NCBI RefSeq assembly: GCF_020172085.1
Contig: NZ_JAIVAT010000003.1
Span: 1,054,001 to 1,118,000, forward strand
Source: Rossellomorea aquimaris
GTDB taxonomy: Bacteria; Bacillota; Bacilli; Bacillales; Bacillaceae_B
Direction: 5' to 3'
DNA length: 64,000 nt
Below the pieces are notes generated by a model. The model did no database searches and was not told where the DNA came from. It saw nothing but the letters and a program-made list of their open reading frames with translations. Shown in pieces: positions 24,909-33,910 of the stretch. Made by a program: the position numbers and the translations under genes. The stretch's first letter is position 1. Every line of letters starts with the position of its first letter.

Positions 24909-25487
24909 ATGACACATATATGCTTCGTCCGACACGGACAAACGGATTGGAATCTGAAAGGAAAGTTACAGGGGCAAACCGATATTCCATTAAACGAAAC
25001 CGGGGAACAACAAGCGGCAATGTGCAGGGAGGCTTTAAAGGCCGATCAATGGGATGCACTAATCACCACTTCGCTGCTGAGAGCGAAGAAAACCGCAGAG
25101 ATCATCAATGGGGCATTAGACCTGGATATTGTAGAGATGGATCATTTCAAAGAGCGGTTTTTCGGTGAAGGGGAAGGAATGCTTCGTGAAGATCGAGAAA
25201 AGCAATTTCCGGACTTTACGTTCCCTAACATGGAATCGTATGAAGAACTTGTAGAGAGAGTGCACAATGGATTAAGAAATATTCTTCAACAATTTCCGGA
25301 TAAAAAGGTTCTGGTCGTCGCTCATGGAGCCGTCATAAGTGCCATCATTCGGGAGTTCCATAAAGATGCGACTGATCTTGGCCATGTAAAACTCATGAAT
25401 GGATGCCTCACTGATCTCCATTTTGAAAAAGGCGAATGGATTGTCCGATCCTTTAATAGGGCAGGACACTTATCAGAACATGTATAA
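24909..25487 (+). CDS. Histidine phosphatase family protein (phosphoglycerate mutase-like)
   Basis: 192 residues. The phosphohistidine motif is FVRHGQTDWN (His9) and the second catalytic His is in VLVVAHGAVISAI. The size matches small broad-specificity phosphatases such as PhoE/CobC relatives rather than glycolytic mutase (about 250). The substrate is unknown. The start at 24909 follows AGGTGAAGAAG; the frame also reaches back to 24867 without a ribosome site. Confidence 0.85.
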   Translation: MTHICFVRHGQTDWNLKGKLQGQTDIPLNETGEQQAAMCREALKADQWDALITTSLLRAKKTAEIINGALDLDIVEMDHFKERFFGEGEGMLREDREKQFPDFTFPNMESYEELVERVHNGLRNILQQFPDKKVLVVAHGAVISAIIREFHKDATDLGHVKLMNGCLTDLHFEKGEWIVRSFNRAGHLSEHV

Positions 25488-25585
25488 TAGAATCCGAACC
25501 ACGGGAAAGTGTATTTCTTGATCATTCTTTATGAAGGTATAAAAGTATAAGGGATCGATATTAAATTAGGACAAGGGTTGGTGAC

Positions 25586-25975
25586 ATGCAGGTAATATTA
25601 TTTGATGGCATATGTAATTTTTGCAATAATAGCGTCCGATTCATCATTGATCGCGATCCTGAGGGGACGTTTCGATTTGCCTCGCTACAAAGCAGGTTTG
25701 GGCAGGAATTATTAGAAAAGCATAACATTCCTAAAACGACAGACAGCTTCGTATTGGTGGAAGAACACCATGCATTTATCGAATCGACAGCAGCCCTGAA
25801 GGTTTGTACGAGACTAGTATGGCCATGGAGGGTGTTGAGTGTTTTTCTCATTATTCCCAAACCTTTGAGAGATAAGTTGTATAGGGTGGTTGCAAGAAAT
25901 AGATACAAGTGGTTCGGTAAACAGGAATTTTGTATGCTCCCTTCCGAAAACATTCGTAATCGCTTTTTAGAATAA
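25586..25975 (+). CDS. yuxK: Thiol-disulfide oxidoreductase, DCC family (YuxK-like)
   Basis: 129 residues. Starts VILFDGICNFCNNSVRFIID, which contains the DxxCxxC-type motif that names the DUF393/DCC family; RFASLQS and the C-terminal KWFGKQEFCMLP are also family-typical. Presumed cytosolic redox protein, function not established. ATG at 25586 behind ACAAGGGTTGG, a modest site. Confidence 0.82.
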   Translation: MQVILFDGICNFCNNSVRFIIDRDPEGTFRFASLQSRFGQELLEKHNIPKTTDSFVLVEEHHAFIESTAALKVCTRLVWPWRVLSVFLIIPKPLRDKLYRVVARNRYKWFGKQEFCMLPSENIRNRFLE

Positions 25976-26017
25976 GGTTATTTGTCATGGGTAAATGAAA
26001 TCGTACCCGATAAAATA

Positions 26018-26051
26018 GGATGTTGAGAAGTCTGTAGACTTCTCAACATCC
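26018..26051. terminator. Hairpin between convergent yuxK and yugU genes
   Basis: Perfect 15-bp stem (26018-26032 with 26037-26051), loop TGTA. T tracts are weak in both directions. Confidence 0.65.
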
Positions 26052-26087
26052 TTCATTACCAGTAGACTCGAGGCAGGATACTAAGGT

Positions 26088-26495
26088 TTAATCAGAAGGA
26101 ATAACTTTAACGGTCACTTTCCTTCTTGAACGTGGACCATCGAATTCACAAAGGTATATCCCCTGCCACGTTCCAAGTATTAGGTGACCATCCGAAACGA
26201 TGAGCGTTTGAGAATGGCCGACGGTACTCGTTTTCATATGCGCCGCTGTATTCCCTTCACCATGTAGATCGGAAGGATGATGCCAAGGATATACTTCATC
26301 TAACCGCCTGAGAAAGTCGGTTTTCACATCAGGGTCGGCATTTTCATTTACTGTGATACCGGCTGTTGTGTGTAGTGATTGCACTACTGCAAGACCTTCT
26401 TTCATTCCTGAAAGGTAAATGATATCTTGTACATAATCCGTAATGTCGATCATTTCATCACGCTTTTTAGTATCGATCGTGAGTGTTTTATTCAT
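26088..26495 (-). CDS. yugU: YjbQ/UPF0047 family protein (YugU-like)
   Basis: 135 residues. Conserved blocks are [40 protein letters not shown] and [19 protein letters not shown]. The clustered His residues bind a metal in solved homologues, and E. coli YjbQ has a weak thiamine-phosphate synthase activity; the physiological reaction is unknown. ATG with a weak upstream site. Confidence 0.88.
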   Translation of the reverse strand: MNKTLTIDTKKRDEMIDITDYVQDIIYLSGMKEGLAVVQSLHTTAGITVNENADPDVKTDFLRRLDEVYPWHHPSDLHGEGNTAAHMKTSTVGHSQTLIVSDGHLILGTWQGIYLCEFDGPRSRRKVTVKVIPSD

Positions 26496-26539
26496 ATATA
26501 TCCCTCATTTCATGTAAGACCTATTCGTTTACATTCCTC

Positions 26540-27070
26540 TTAGAGCTGAAGTTGAAACCTGTTTTCGTTAAGTCGTACCCTGCCGATGATATGGGCAACT
26601 TCGTCCGCTCCAATTTCTTCTACGACAATTTCCTTTACAACGGTTTGAAAGTTTTCTGCCCAATCCTTATAGTCCTCAACGACGGCAGTCCATTTTTCCC
26701 GATCCGCGAGCCTTCCTAGAGTCATATGGGGGATGTATGTAATATGAACATTCCGAAAAGAGGACAGAATTCCTTTGTATAATTCATCGTGTAAATGTAT
26801 AAGTGGATCGTTTCCCTGTTTAACATTCAAGAATAAATATTCTTCATCAGATCCAGTCATGCCATTCATAGTAAGGCTGAACGGAGAAAAGAGGTTCGCA
26901 ACTGATTCAACATGCTGAATCAGTTCCTTTTGGGGTATGCATGAATCAAATGGGAAAACGAGTGTGATATGGGGAGGGATTTTGTTTGATAGTGGATCGT
27001 ATCTCTTTCTGATTTCCTGTATTTTGTTAGGTGTATGAAATGTAGGAAAGATATGAATGGCCCTTTTCAT
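26540..27070 (-). CDS. 2'-5' RNA ligase/2H phosphoesterase family protein
   Basis: 176 residues with the two His-x-Thr motifs of the 2H superfamily: PPHITLVFPF (about residue 34) and PHMTLGRL (about 117). These catalyse cyclic-phosphodiester chemistry on RNA or nucleotides. AAAGGAG precedes the ATG. Only 12 bases separate it from the upstream small membrane-protein gene, so they form an operon. Confidence 0.85.
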   Translation of the reverse strand: MKRAIHIFPTFHTPNKIQEIRKRYDPLSNKIPPHITLVFPFDSCIPQKELIQHVESVANLFSPFSLTMNGMTGSDEEYLFLNVKQGNDPLIHLHDELYKGILSSFRNVHITYIPHMTLGRLADREKWTAVVEDYKDWAENFQTVVKEIVVEEIGADEVAHIIGRVRLNENRFQLQL

Positions 27071-27082
27071 CTATTTGCTCCT

Positions 27083-27376
27083 TTATTGACAAGTGGATTC
27101 CTGATTTTCAAGGATTGTGTAATCTTCACGTTTGAATGATGCGTTGAAGCATTTTCCCTCGGTCGTTTTATAAAGAGCCCTATAGATTTTGTTCTTGCTG
27201 GTTGTAGTATGAGTCTGAATGATTCCAACTATGGTTGCCTGGGGGGCAACTTTGTGTATCGCTGATTCAATACCGGAATGCAACATGACCCGTTTGTATG
27301 AGTAAACGAAAATGACGAATGCTACGAGAAAGATGAACCCCCACCTTAATCCCGTTAAAAGTGCTGTCTTGTTCAT
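27083..27376 (-). CDS. Small membrane-anchored or exported protein, unknown
   Basis: 97 residues, one N-terminal helix (GLRWGFIFLVAFVIFVYSY) followed by an extracytoplasmic-type domain with two Cys (KCFNASF and STCQ at the end) that could form a disulfide. No family recognised. GGAGGTTCTAT precedes the ATG. Upstream partner of the 2H phosphoesterase gene. Confidence 0.6.
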   Translation of the reverse strand: MNKTALLTGLRWGFIFLVAFVIFVYSYKRVMLHSGIESAIHKVAPQATIVGIIQTHTTTSKNKIYRALYKTTEGKCFNASFKREDYTILENQESTCQ

Positions 27377-27414
27377 ATAGAACCTCCATCTCCCTCACTG
27401 ATTTACCTTCTTTC

Positions 27415-27458
27415 AAGGGTATGAAACAGAGCGGATGATCGCCCTGTTTCATACCCTT
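27415..27458. repeat. Long inverted repeat downstream of pxpA
   Basis: Perfect 15-bp arms (27415-27429 with 27444-27458), plus an inner GCG/CGC pair. It probably ends the pxpA transcript, although the T tract is poor. Confidence 0.6.
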
Positions 27459-28177
27459 AACTTATTAAATAAACGTTTAGCGAGAGATAAGGCCGCTTCA
27501 TTATCCCCGTGCAGACAAACCGTGTCTGCAAGGATGGAAACAATCTTCCCATCGATTGACACCACTTCCTGTTTTTCCACCATTCGAAGGACTTGCTCTT
27601 CCACTTCCTTCTCATTATGTAGTACGGCATTTGGAAGAGAGCGTGGAGTTAATGTACCATCGGATTGATAGGATCGATCTGCAAAAACTTCATGAGCGAC
27701 GTGTAAGCCGATTTCTTCGCCGGCTCTCGTGAGTTCGCTTTGTGATAATCCGAATAGAGTCAGGGTAGGGTCTATGTCGTATACGGCTTCAGCAATCGAT
27801 TTAGCAAGTGTGAAATCCTTGGCAGCCATATTGTATAAAGCTCCATGAGGCTTTACATGTGATAGCTTCCCACCCTGTGCCTTTACAAAACCGTTGAGTG
27901 CACCAATCTGATATTGGATGAAAGCATAGGCCTCCTCAGGTGAGATGTGCATCATTCTTCTACCAAATCCCTGAAGATCGGGTAACCCCGGGTGTGCGCC
28001 AATGTTTACATGATGCTTCAGTGCATTTGTAACGGTTTGTTTCATAACAAGGGGATCACCTGCATGAAAGCCGCATGCAATGTTAACTGACGTAACATAA
28101 TTCATCATTTCTTCATCTTTACCGACCGTATATGTACCAAAACTTTCTCCTAAATCACAATTTAAATCGATTTTCAT
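27449..28177 (-). CDS. pxpA: 5-oxoprolinase subunit A (LamB/YcsF family)
   Basis: 242 residues. Starts [19 protein letters not shown] and contains [15 protein letters not shown] and [17 protein letters not shown], all strongly conserved in PxpA. With PxpB and PxpC it hydrolyses 5-oxoproline to glutamate using ATP. Here neither partner gene is adjacent, unlike the usual pxpBCA cluster. AAAGGATG precedes the ATG. Its stop codon lies inside an inverted repeat. Confidence 0.9.
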   Translation of the reverse strand: MKIDLNCDLGESFGTYTVGKDEEMMNYVTSVNIACGFHAGDPLVMKQTVTNALKHHVNIGAHPGLPDLQGFGRRMMHISPEEAYAFIQYQIGALNGFVKAQGGKLSHVKPHGALYNMAAKDFTLAKSIAEAVYDIDPTLTLFGLSQSELTRAGEEIGLHVAHEVFADRSYQSDGTLTPRSLPNAVLHNEKEVEEQVLRMVEKQEVVSIDGKIVSILADTVCLHGDNEAALSLAKRLFNKLRV

Positions 28178-28461
28178 TTTTTCATCCTTTCAACCATAAG
28201 ATGTATTGTAACATTCTGAATTCTTATTTATCATAACATAAAACCTGCTTAGCTGTTTAATTGTTGATAGACTTCCTCCTAGATCGAATATATTCTCATC
28301 AAATTTTAATCTTGTTTTAATAGAGTTCACTTTTTCGGGCGATACAATGAATCTTGCTTATGAATAAGGATTTATCACTCCCTAAACAGAATGAAAGTGG
28401 GGTAGCTTTCTGATCTGTTTAAATCTTTATTATGTAAGACCCATTCTAATTTCTTTCCTTT

Positions 28462-28502
28462 GAAGACAAAAGCCTTGCTGAAGCTTTTGTCTTCTTTTTT
28501 TT
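28462..28502 (+). terminator. Orphan intrinsic terminator
   Basis: Perfect 12-bp stem (28462-28473 with 28483-28494) and eight T. No plus-strand gene ends within 2 kb upstream, so it may end a non-coding transcript. Confidence 0.75.
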
Positions 28503-28541
28503 GCACGATTATTTCGCTGAGAGTGACTTTACTAATGACTG

Positions 28542-28885
28542 TTTTCGTAAACATTATTGTTTAGGGAGGTAAGGAGTTGTGGTTGATTTCCCTCCAATCA
28601 ACTTTCCCAGCAAAAATGTTTCAGTATAATCGGGTACGGTTCAGGATACTTACACCATCTCTTTTTCTAGTAGTTGCAGAGATCAATTATAGTTAATAGT
28701 ACTAATTCTCTTTCTTAACTATTTATAGAATTTTTTTGTTCTGTCAACACTTGCTGCTTTAAAGGGTGAAGGGAACTGCGGAGACTCAAACGGGCGTGGC
28801 GAGACCCCGGAAGCTGTCTTTGCTGAGGAGGATCGGCCGAACGTCAGTGGAAGAATAACAACAATTTTTGCGGAAAAAGCCTTAT
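28542..28885. repeat. Degenerate dispersed intergenic repeat, copy 1 (split)
   Basis: Shares TTTTCGTAAACATT (28542-28555) and GAGTTGTGGTTGATT (28574-28588) with copy 2 at 38.9 kb, and AAGAATAACAACAAT (28851-28865) with 38928-38942. The GC-rich block between resembles a repeat seen between genes in many Bacillus chromosomes. Here the two shared blocks are separated by about 260 bases and in reversed order. Confidence 0.6.
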
Positions 28886-28965
28886 TAATAAAGGACAAAT
28901 GATTGCCAAAACTGTATCAGGAAGGGAAACGGTGGATTAAAAGATCGTAATCTTTCAATGAAAAA

Positions 28966-28990
28966 GGACAGAGAAATTAATTCTCTGTCC
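28966..28990 (-). terminator. Terminator of the small membrane-protein gene
   Basis: Perfect 10-bp stem (28966-28975 with 28981-28990); on the minus strand TTTTTC follows. Confidence 0.8.
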
Positions 28991-29004
28991 GTCATGTAGA
29001 CACG

Positions 29005-29181
29005 TTATTGGGGATGATGAAGCTTTAATTTCACTTTATAATACCATTCTTTCATTTTCCCTTCATTTTTATCCCTTTTGGATGGATCGTCCATGATCTT
29101 TGACCGTAAAAAATAATACACCATTTCTTCCGCTAGGATGAGCAGGATAAAGAAAGATACGATTACAATGAGCAACGTCAT
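29005..29181 (-). CDS. Small single-span membrane protein, unknown
   Basis: 58 residues: an N-terminal helix (MTLLIVIVSFFILLILAEEM) and a basic soluble tail (KVKLKLHHPQ). The start at 29181 is supported by AAAAGGGGGA at 6 bases; a longer frame to 29253 is not. Terminator directly downstream. No family known. Confidence 0.6.
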   Translation of the reverse strand: MTLLIVIVSFFILLILAEEMVYYFLRSKIMDDPSKRDKNEGKMKEWYYKVKLKLHHPQ

Positions 29182-29286
29182 ACAGATTCCCCCTTTTGCA
29201 TCTCTTCCATATTTATGGTTATATCTACCACAATATGAAAAAACATAAACCATGAACGATTGGGGGGTAAGCTGATAAACCTTATA

Positions 29287-29320
29287 AAAAAACGGAACCG
29301 ACCATGGCCCCGTTTTTTGT
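29287..29320 (-). terminator. Terminator of the MFS gene
   Basis: Arms 29287-29295 and 29310-29318 pair over 9 bp, with A and T runs forming the stem base. It abuts the MFS stop codon. Confidence 0.7.
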
Positions 29321-30540
29321 CATGCCTTTTTCGGTGATAATGAAGGTGTCTGAGAGACAGGAGTCTTAATGAAAAAGATACCAACAAGACTTGAGAAGAT
29401 ACTGAGACTGATAAAAATAATAAAAATGGTCATTGGTTCAATGAGTGCCACGATAGGAGGTCCCAAAGCGACACCAGTGAACCTCATGGAACTGTAAATA
29501 GACGTTATTGTGCCACGATGTTCCTTTTCGATACCTTCTGTGATCAATGCATCCAGACAAGGCAAAGCTGCCCCCATACCGATACCTGCAATGGAAAAGA
29601 TGGTTATGATGATCCATTTTCCTTCACTAAATAATAAAGGAATGAACGCAACCGAGCTCATCAGGGTCCCTAATACAATCACCCACTTCATTATACCCTT
29701 GCTTTTTCCAATCCATTTTCCTGTGATATAGGATGTCAAACATAAAAAAAGAAGGGGAATGGCCAGATAAAACCCTTTCATGACTCCATTGATGCTATAA
29801 GCCTGTTCCAGTAAGGTTGACAAATAATATAGAAATCCAAAAAGTATGAACATAGAAAGAATGCCGATGATGAAAATTCCGAATATCCATTTCCTTTCCT
29901 TAACAAGAAGGACTTTCACTTCATGTGTGAACTCTTTGATGGTCTGCTTTGTATCTTCCCCTTTAATAGGAGGTACTTTGACAAAGTACAGAATGAGAAC
30001 AATTGAAATGGCAGAAAAGACTGGAATGGAAAAGAAGGGAATAAACCAAATCCATGCAGCAAATAATGCGCCTAATACCGGGCTCAATACCTTCCCGAAC
30101 GTGTTGGATGTTTCAATGAGTCCAAGCCCCTTGGTGATCTGATCATCCTCGTCATACAAATCACCAACTGTGGGAATAACTACCGGGAAGGCTCCCGCAG
30201 CACCAATTCCTTGAATGATCCTTCCGACGATGATAAAGAGATAAGCATTTGAACCATAAATCGACGCAAAACCACATAGGAGACCACCAATTCCAGCTAT
30301 GACCAGACTGGGTATCAAAATTTTCTTCCTACCGAAGCGATCAGACAAGAATCCCGCTATGGGAATGCACAGGATGGCAATAATGGAATAGACAGTGATG
30401 ATCAGGCTGGATTGAAAACCAGTTATGGTTAATTCTTTCTCCAATTGAGGAAGAACAGGAATTAACATGGAATTTCCAAGGGTCATTACTAAAGGAATAG
30501 ATGATAATGCAAACAAATCTAACGTTTTCTTGCTATCCAT
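29320..30540 (-). CDS. MFS transporter, 12-TM drug-efflux type
   Basis: About 406 residues, 12 predicted helices, DHA1-type. Motif A is GFLSDRFGRKKI (between TM2 and TM3), and the TM5 motif C region is SNTFGKVLSPVLGALFAA. The GRIIQGIGAAGAFPVV stretch is typical of multidrug or metabolite exporters. Substrate unknown. The ATG at 30540 follows GAGGTG by 6 bases; the GTG at 30549 is within the ribosome site. No linked regulator. Confidence 0.85.
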   Translation of the reverse strand: MDSKKTLDLFALSSIPLVMTLGNSMLIPVLPQLEKELTITGFQSSLIITVYSIIAILCIPIAGFLSDRFGRKKILIPSLVIAGIGGLLCGFASIYGSNAYLFIIVGRIIQGIGAAGAFPVVIPTVGDLYDEDDQITKGLGLIETSNTFGKVLSPVLGALFAAWIWFIPFFSIPVFSAISIVLILYFVKVPPIKGEDTKQTIKEFTHEVKVLLVKERKWIFGIFIIGILSMFILFGFLYYLSTLLEQAYSINGVMKGFYLAIPLLFLCLTSYITGKWIGKSKGIMKWVIVLGTLMSSVAFIPLLFSEGKWIIITIFSIAGIGMGAALPCLDALITEGIEKEHRGTITSIYSSMRFTGVALGPPIVALIEPMTIFIIFISLSIFSSLVGIFFIKTPVSQTPSLSPKKA

Positions 30541-30732
30541 TTCGTGCACCTCATTCTTATTTATACACAGCTAATTTTCCTCAACGGGAGTGTTTTCATA
30601 CCACCATTTTAAATTGATTGTAATTTTATTATGTAAACCTAAGAATCTCTTAATGAAAATTCACCCTTTTCTCATTCTATTTTAATGATGGTGGAGGAAA
30701 ATCAAAGTAATGATAAAAGGGAGGTTAGAACC

Positions 30733-30858
30733 ATGTGGATTCGAATTATTCCTATATTATTTTTCAGTTTTACTGCCGTTACATTAATGACTTATCAAGG
30801 TATTGAAATATTCCATGCCCTTAATGATTTTATTTTTAATAAAACTAAATTAAAATAA
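30733..30858 (+). CDS. Small membrane peptide upstream of a two-component system
   Basis: 41-codon ORF: MWIRIIPILFFSFTAVTLMT then YQGIEIFHALNDFIFNKTKL. One hydrophobic helix and a short tail. GGGAGGTTAGAACC precedes the ATG. It ends 30 bases before the response-regulator start, so it is probably the first gene of that operon. Function unknown; small membrane proteins often tune sensor kinases, but that is only a suggestion. Confidence 0.5.
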   Translation: MWIRIIPILFFSFTAVTLMTYQGIEIFHALNDFIFNKTKLK

Positions 30859-30888
30859 GGTGTAATAAGCATTTGAGCAGGTGATTGT

Positions 30889-31569
30889 GTGAAAAGGATC
30901 TTAGTCATTGAAGATGAGAAGAATCTATCCAGGTTTATCGAATTGGAACTCAAATATGAAGGGTATGATGTAGGTCTCGCCTTCGACGGGAGGGATGGCC
31001 TGGAACAGGCTCTTGAAGAGGAATGGGACATCATATTGTTGGACTTGATGCTTCCCGGTTTGAATGGTCTGGAGGTATGCAGGCGGATACGTCAAGTGAA
31101 ATCCATTCCAATTCTAATGATAACGGCAAGGGATAGCGTGATGGACCGTGTATCGGGACTAGACAGCGGTGCGGACGATTATATTGTCAAACCGTTTGCC
31201 ATCGAAGAGTTATTAGCAAGACTCAGGGCCGTTTTCAGACGTGCTATAAAAGAGGAAACGGTTGTTACCCAGACTACTTTTCATTTCCGGGATATCACCG
31301 TACACAAAGAATCCAGGCAGGTTTTTAAGCTTGAAGAAGAAATTGAGGTGACGAAAAGGGAATATGACCTTTTACTCGCCTTTTTAGAGAATAAGAATAT
31401 TGTGTTGACCCGGGAAGTTTTATTGAACAAAGTATGGGGATACGATACTGAAGTAGAAACGAATGTTGTGGATGTTTACGTCAGGTACTTAAGGAATAAA
31501 ATTGATTCACCAGACGAAGAGAGCTATATCCAAACCGTACGTGGAACGGGTTATGTGATGAGGACATGA
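30889..31569 (+). CDS. OmpR-family response regulator (YkoG/ArlR-like)
   Basis: 226 residues. Receiver domain with acidic pocket IEDE, phospho-acceptor Asp52 in LLDLMLPG and Lys101 in VKPF; then a winged-helix DNA-binding domain (about 128-226) ending YIQTVRGTGYVM. GTG start behind AGCAGGTGATTGT. Its stop overlaps the kinase start by 4 bases. By similarity of the pair it belongs with YkoG of B. subtilis and ArlR of Staphylococcus; target genes cannot be seen. Confidence 0.9.
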   Translation: MKRILVIEDEKNLSRFIELELKYEGYDVGLAFDGRDGLEQALEEEWDIILLDLMLPGLNGLEVCRRIRQVKSIPILMITARDSVMDRVSGLDSGADDYIVKPFAIEELLARLRAVFRRAIKEETVVTQTTFHFRDITVHKESRQVFKLEEEIEVTKREYDLLLAFLENKNIVLTREVLLNKVWGYDTEVETNVVDVYVRYLRNKIDSPDEESYIQTVRGTGYVMRT

Positions 31570-32975
31570 ATACACACTTCCATCGTTTAAAGCCTTCATC
31601 CCTTAAGGTGAAGTGGGCTATGGCTGCCGGTTCAGCCATATTCCTTGCTTTTTTCTTGTTCAGTTTCTTTCAATATCACGCCATTAATAAGTGGATGCTA
31701 GATGAGGAGGAAAACAATTTTGGCCGGGTTTTGGATGAAATCAACGTGTTCTTTAAACAAAGGGGCCAAAATATTCAAGTTCAGGATATTTATGATAGCC
31801 GGGATTTGATGAAACAAATTGCAGAAAAAGACCAGACAATACGGATTTTGGATCGTCAAGGAAATCAAGAATTGGAAATCAAAGGAGAGAATGAAACATC
31901 CTTTTATGTTCCGTTTCAACCTGTCCACGATAAATCTGTAACACTGATTGAATCTGAGGGAAAGAAAATGCTTATTGGACGCTCCCCGATTCAATCCAGC
32001 CGATTTAATGGGTTTGTAGAAATCATACAACCATTGAACCGCTATGAAAAGATTATGAAAAACCTTTTCTGGATGATGACCATTACAGGGATTTTGGCAC
32101 TTCTGATCAGTGCAGTCGTTGGCTATTATATGGCTAAAAGATTTGTACGTCCCCTGAACAAGCTTTCTGAAACGATGAGATCGATTGAAAGAAAAGGGTT
32201 TCACGAACGAGTCGAAATTGTAAAGGCGCATGATGAAATCAGTGATTTGTCCCAGATTTTCAATAAAATGATGAGTCAGATCGAAAAATCCTTTCAGCAG
32301 CAACAACAATTCGTGGAAGATGCTTCCCATGAATTGAGAACCCCCATTCAGGTACTCGAAGGGCATCTTGCGTTATTGAACAGATGGGGAAAAAAGGATC
32401 CAACCATCCTGGAAGAATCCCTGCAAGTGTCCTTGGAAGAATTGGAAAGGGTTAAGCGGCTGGTAGGTGAATTGCTGGAGCTTTCCAGGGCGGATCGGGA
32501 GAAGTTCGATTTGGAAAACGCACGGGCAAATGTCCAGAAAGTAGTGGACAAAGTGATAAGGGACTTTCGGTTCCTTCATAAGGAATATACATTCTCTTCC
32601 TTTGATGAGTTAAATCGGGAAGCTGTGGTGACTATCATGCCACGGCACCTTGAGCAGATCATGATTATTCTGCTGGATAACGCAGTCAAGTATTCTGATG
32701 AGAATTCAACTATAGAAGTGAAGATGATGGAGCATCAAGGGGAAGTGATGATCGAGGTAAAGGATGAGGGAATCGGTATCCCTGAAGAAGATCTTCCAAA
32801 AGTCTTCGATCGTTTTTATCGTGTAGATAAAGCGAGAAGCAGGGAGAAGGGTGGATATGGACTTGGTTTGGCCATTGCATCAAAGCTCATCCAGAACTAT
32901 GACGGTGAAATCACGGCCTTGAGAAACCAACCTGATGGAACCATCATACGGATTTCCCTTAGATATGCCCATTAA
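31566..32975 (+). CDS. Sensor histidine kinase (YkoH/ArlS-like)
   Basis: 469 residues: TM1 about 17-37, an extracytoplasmic sensor domain of about 130 residues, TM2 about 167-190, HAMP about 191-245, then the dimerisation/phosphoacceptor helix with QFVEDASHELRTPIQVLEGH (His255), N box LLDNAVKYSD, G1 DEGIGIP, F box FDRFYRVDKARS and G2 GGYGLGLAI. Coupled to the response regulator by an ATGA overlap. The sensor stimulus is unknown. In staphylococci the related ArlS affects adhesion and metal sequestration responses. Confidence 0.92.
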   Translation: MNTHFHRLKPSSLKVKWAMAAGSAIFLAFFLFSFFQYHAINKWMLDEEENNFGRVLDEINVFFKQRGQNIQVQDIYDSRDLMKQIAEKDQTIRILDRQGNQELEIKGENETSFYVPFQPVHDKSVTLIESEGKKMLIGRSPIQSSRFNGFVEIIQPLNRYEKIMKNLFWMMTITGILALLISAVVGYYMAKRFVRPLNKLSETMRSIERKGFHERVEIVKAHDEISDLSQIFNKMMSQIEKSFQQQQQFVEDASHELRTPIQVLEGHLALLNRWGKKDPTILEESLQVSLEELERVKRLVGELLELSRADREKFDLENARANVQKVVDKVIRDFRFLHKEYTFSSFDELNREAVVTIMPRHLEQIMIILLDNAVKYSDENSTIEVKMMEHQGEVMIEVKDEGIGIPEEDLPKVFDRFYRVDKARSREKGGYGLGLAIASKLIQNYDGEITALRNQPDGTIIRISLRYAH

Positions 32976-32981
32976 CATTTC

Positions 32982-33010
32982 AGACGTCTCAGTACTTTTC
33001 TGAGACGTCT
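32982..33010. terminator. Bidirectional terminator
   Basis: Perfect 11-bp stem (32982-32992 with 33000-33010) between the kinase gene and the convergent Hsp20-like gene. Confidence 0.7.
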
Positions 33011-33501
33011 ATTTCTGTGTACTGCATATCAATGCTTTTAGGGATTTTCAGTTCCAGGATACCTTCCCTGAATTGAGCCACAGCCCCTTTTTTCTTTACT
33101 AAACAAGGAAGAGTGATCACTTGTCTTTCTTCATTCCCCGGAATGTTCTCTATGATGGCCTGATTGGACGTGTGGAATATTTTTAAATTCTTCATCCATT
33201 CCTCGTTTGGAATGTGAAAACGGATATAGATGTCTTCAAATGTTTCAAAGACACTGGCAGGAATGGCAGAAGGAGAACGTTCATCTTCCTTCGGTTTGTT
33301 TTTCTGCCCATGATTCCCCATCGGATTCATAAAGGACTGAGCCCCGTTCATCATTTCATTCGGATTCATCATGCTTTCCCATCCGCCCGGGAACATATTT
33401 TTCATCATTCCTTGTATATAGGAATCCATTTCTTTCGGGTTCATTTGGTTCATTTGGTCTTTCATCCCTTTATTGAAAGGAAATAAACTCCATGGGAACA
33501 T
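32989..33501 (-). CDS. Hsp20/alpha-crystallin-like protein
   Basis: 170 residues. The N-terminal half is rich in Met, Asn, Pro and Gly (MNPKEMDSYIQGMMKNMFPG), low-complexity. The C-terminal 85 residues have the alpha-crystallin strand pattern (DIYIRFHIPNEEWMKNLKIF, REGILELKIPKS). In bacilli such domains occur in small heat-shock and spore-coat proteins (CotM, CotP, GerT). Which of these it resembles most cannot be told. ATG at 33501 behind GTGAGGTGG. Its stop lies in a terminator hairpin. Confidence 0.65.
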   Translation of the reverse strand: MFPWSLFPFNKGMKDQMNQMNPKEMDSYIQGMMKNMFPGGWESMMNPNEMMNGAQSFMNPMGNHGQKNKPKEDERSPSAIPASVFETFEDIYIRFHIPNEEWMKNLKIFHTSNQAIIENIPGNEERQVITLPCLVKKKGAVAQFREGILELKIPKSIDMQYTEIDVSEKY

Positions 33502-33691
33502 GTGAACCACCTCACTTTAAACAGTATTGGTGAGTTTCTTTCTTGTTACATCCTATGCAATGGGTGGGCGATGAGTTCATTTTAAGGGGATGACGAAAAA
33601 TCTGTATCTATTACTCTATAAACATATTACTAAATAAAAAATCATCAAAATTAACAAAAAATATTTGGTTTTTTTAGGTAACAGTAGTAAG

Positions 33692-33823
33692 ATGGTTTAT
33701 GAAAAAAGCACACTCAAAAAGGGATACAAGAAGGTGAATGAGAAAGCGCTTAATAAAATGTTATTTCAGAATAGTCGATTTAAGAAGAGGTTTCCCAAAG
33801 ATTTATTATGGGAATATAAGTAA
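33692..33823 (+). CDS. Possible small basic protein
   Basis: 43 codons, MVYEKSTLKKGYKKVNEKAL... ending FPKDLLWEYK. Very basic, no hydrophobic stretch. The upstream sequence lacks a good ribosome site, so confidence is low. It lies in the 530-base gap ahead of odhA; the TAA is followed at once by TTGACA. Confidence 0.3.
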   Translation: MVYEKSTLKKGYKKVNEKALNKMLFQNSRFKKRFPKDLLWEYK

Positions 33824-33910
33824 TTGACACGTACGAAATGCGGAAAACAAAATTTTGAGAAATTTGCTATAAAGACTTTATCTTACTACTGCACAGTGAT
33901 AAAATGTCCT

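Larger units (their letters stand above)
28178..29004. other. Gene-poor region with repeat relics
   Basis: No supported protein gene over about 830 bases. It contains an orphan strong terminator (28462-28502), two fragments of a dispersed intergenic repeat (28542-28640 and 28745-28885) and the terminator of the small membrane-protein gene (28966-28990). The 28770-28850 part is markedly more GC-rich than its surroundings. Confidence 0.5.
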
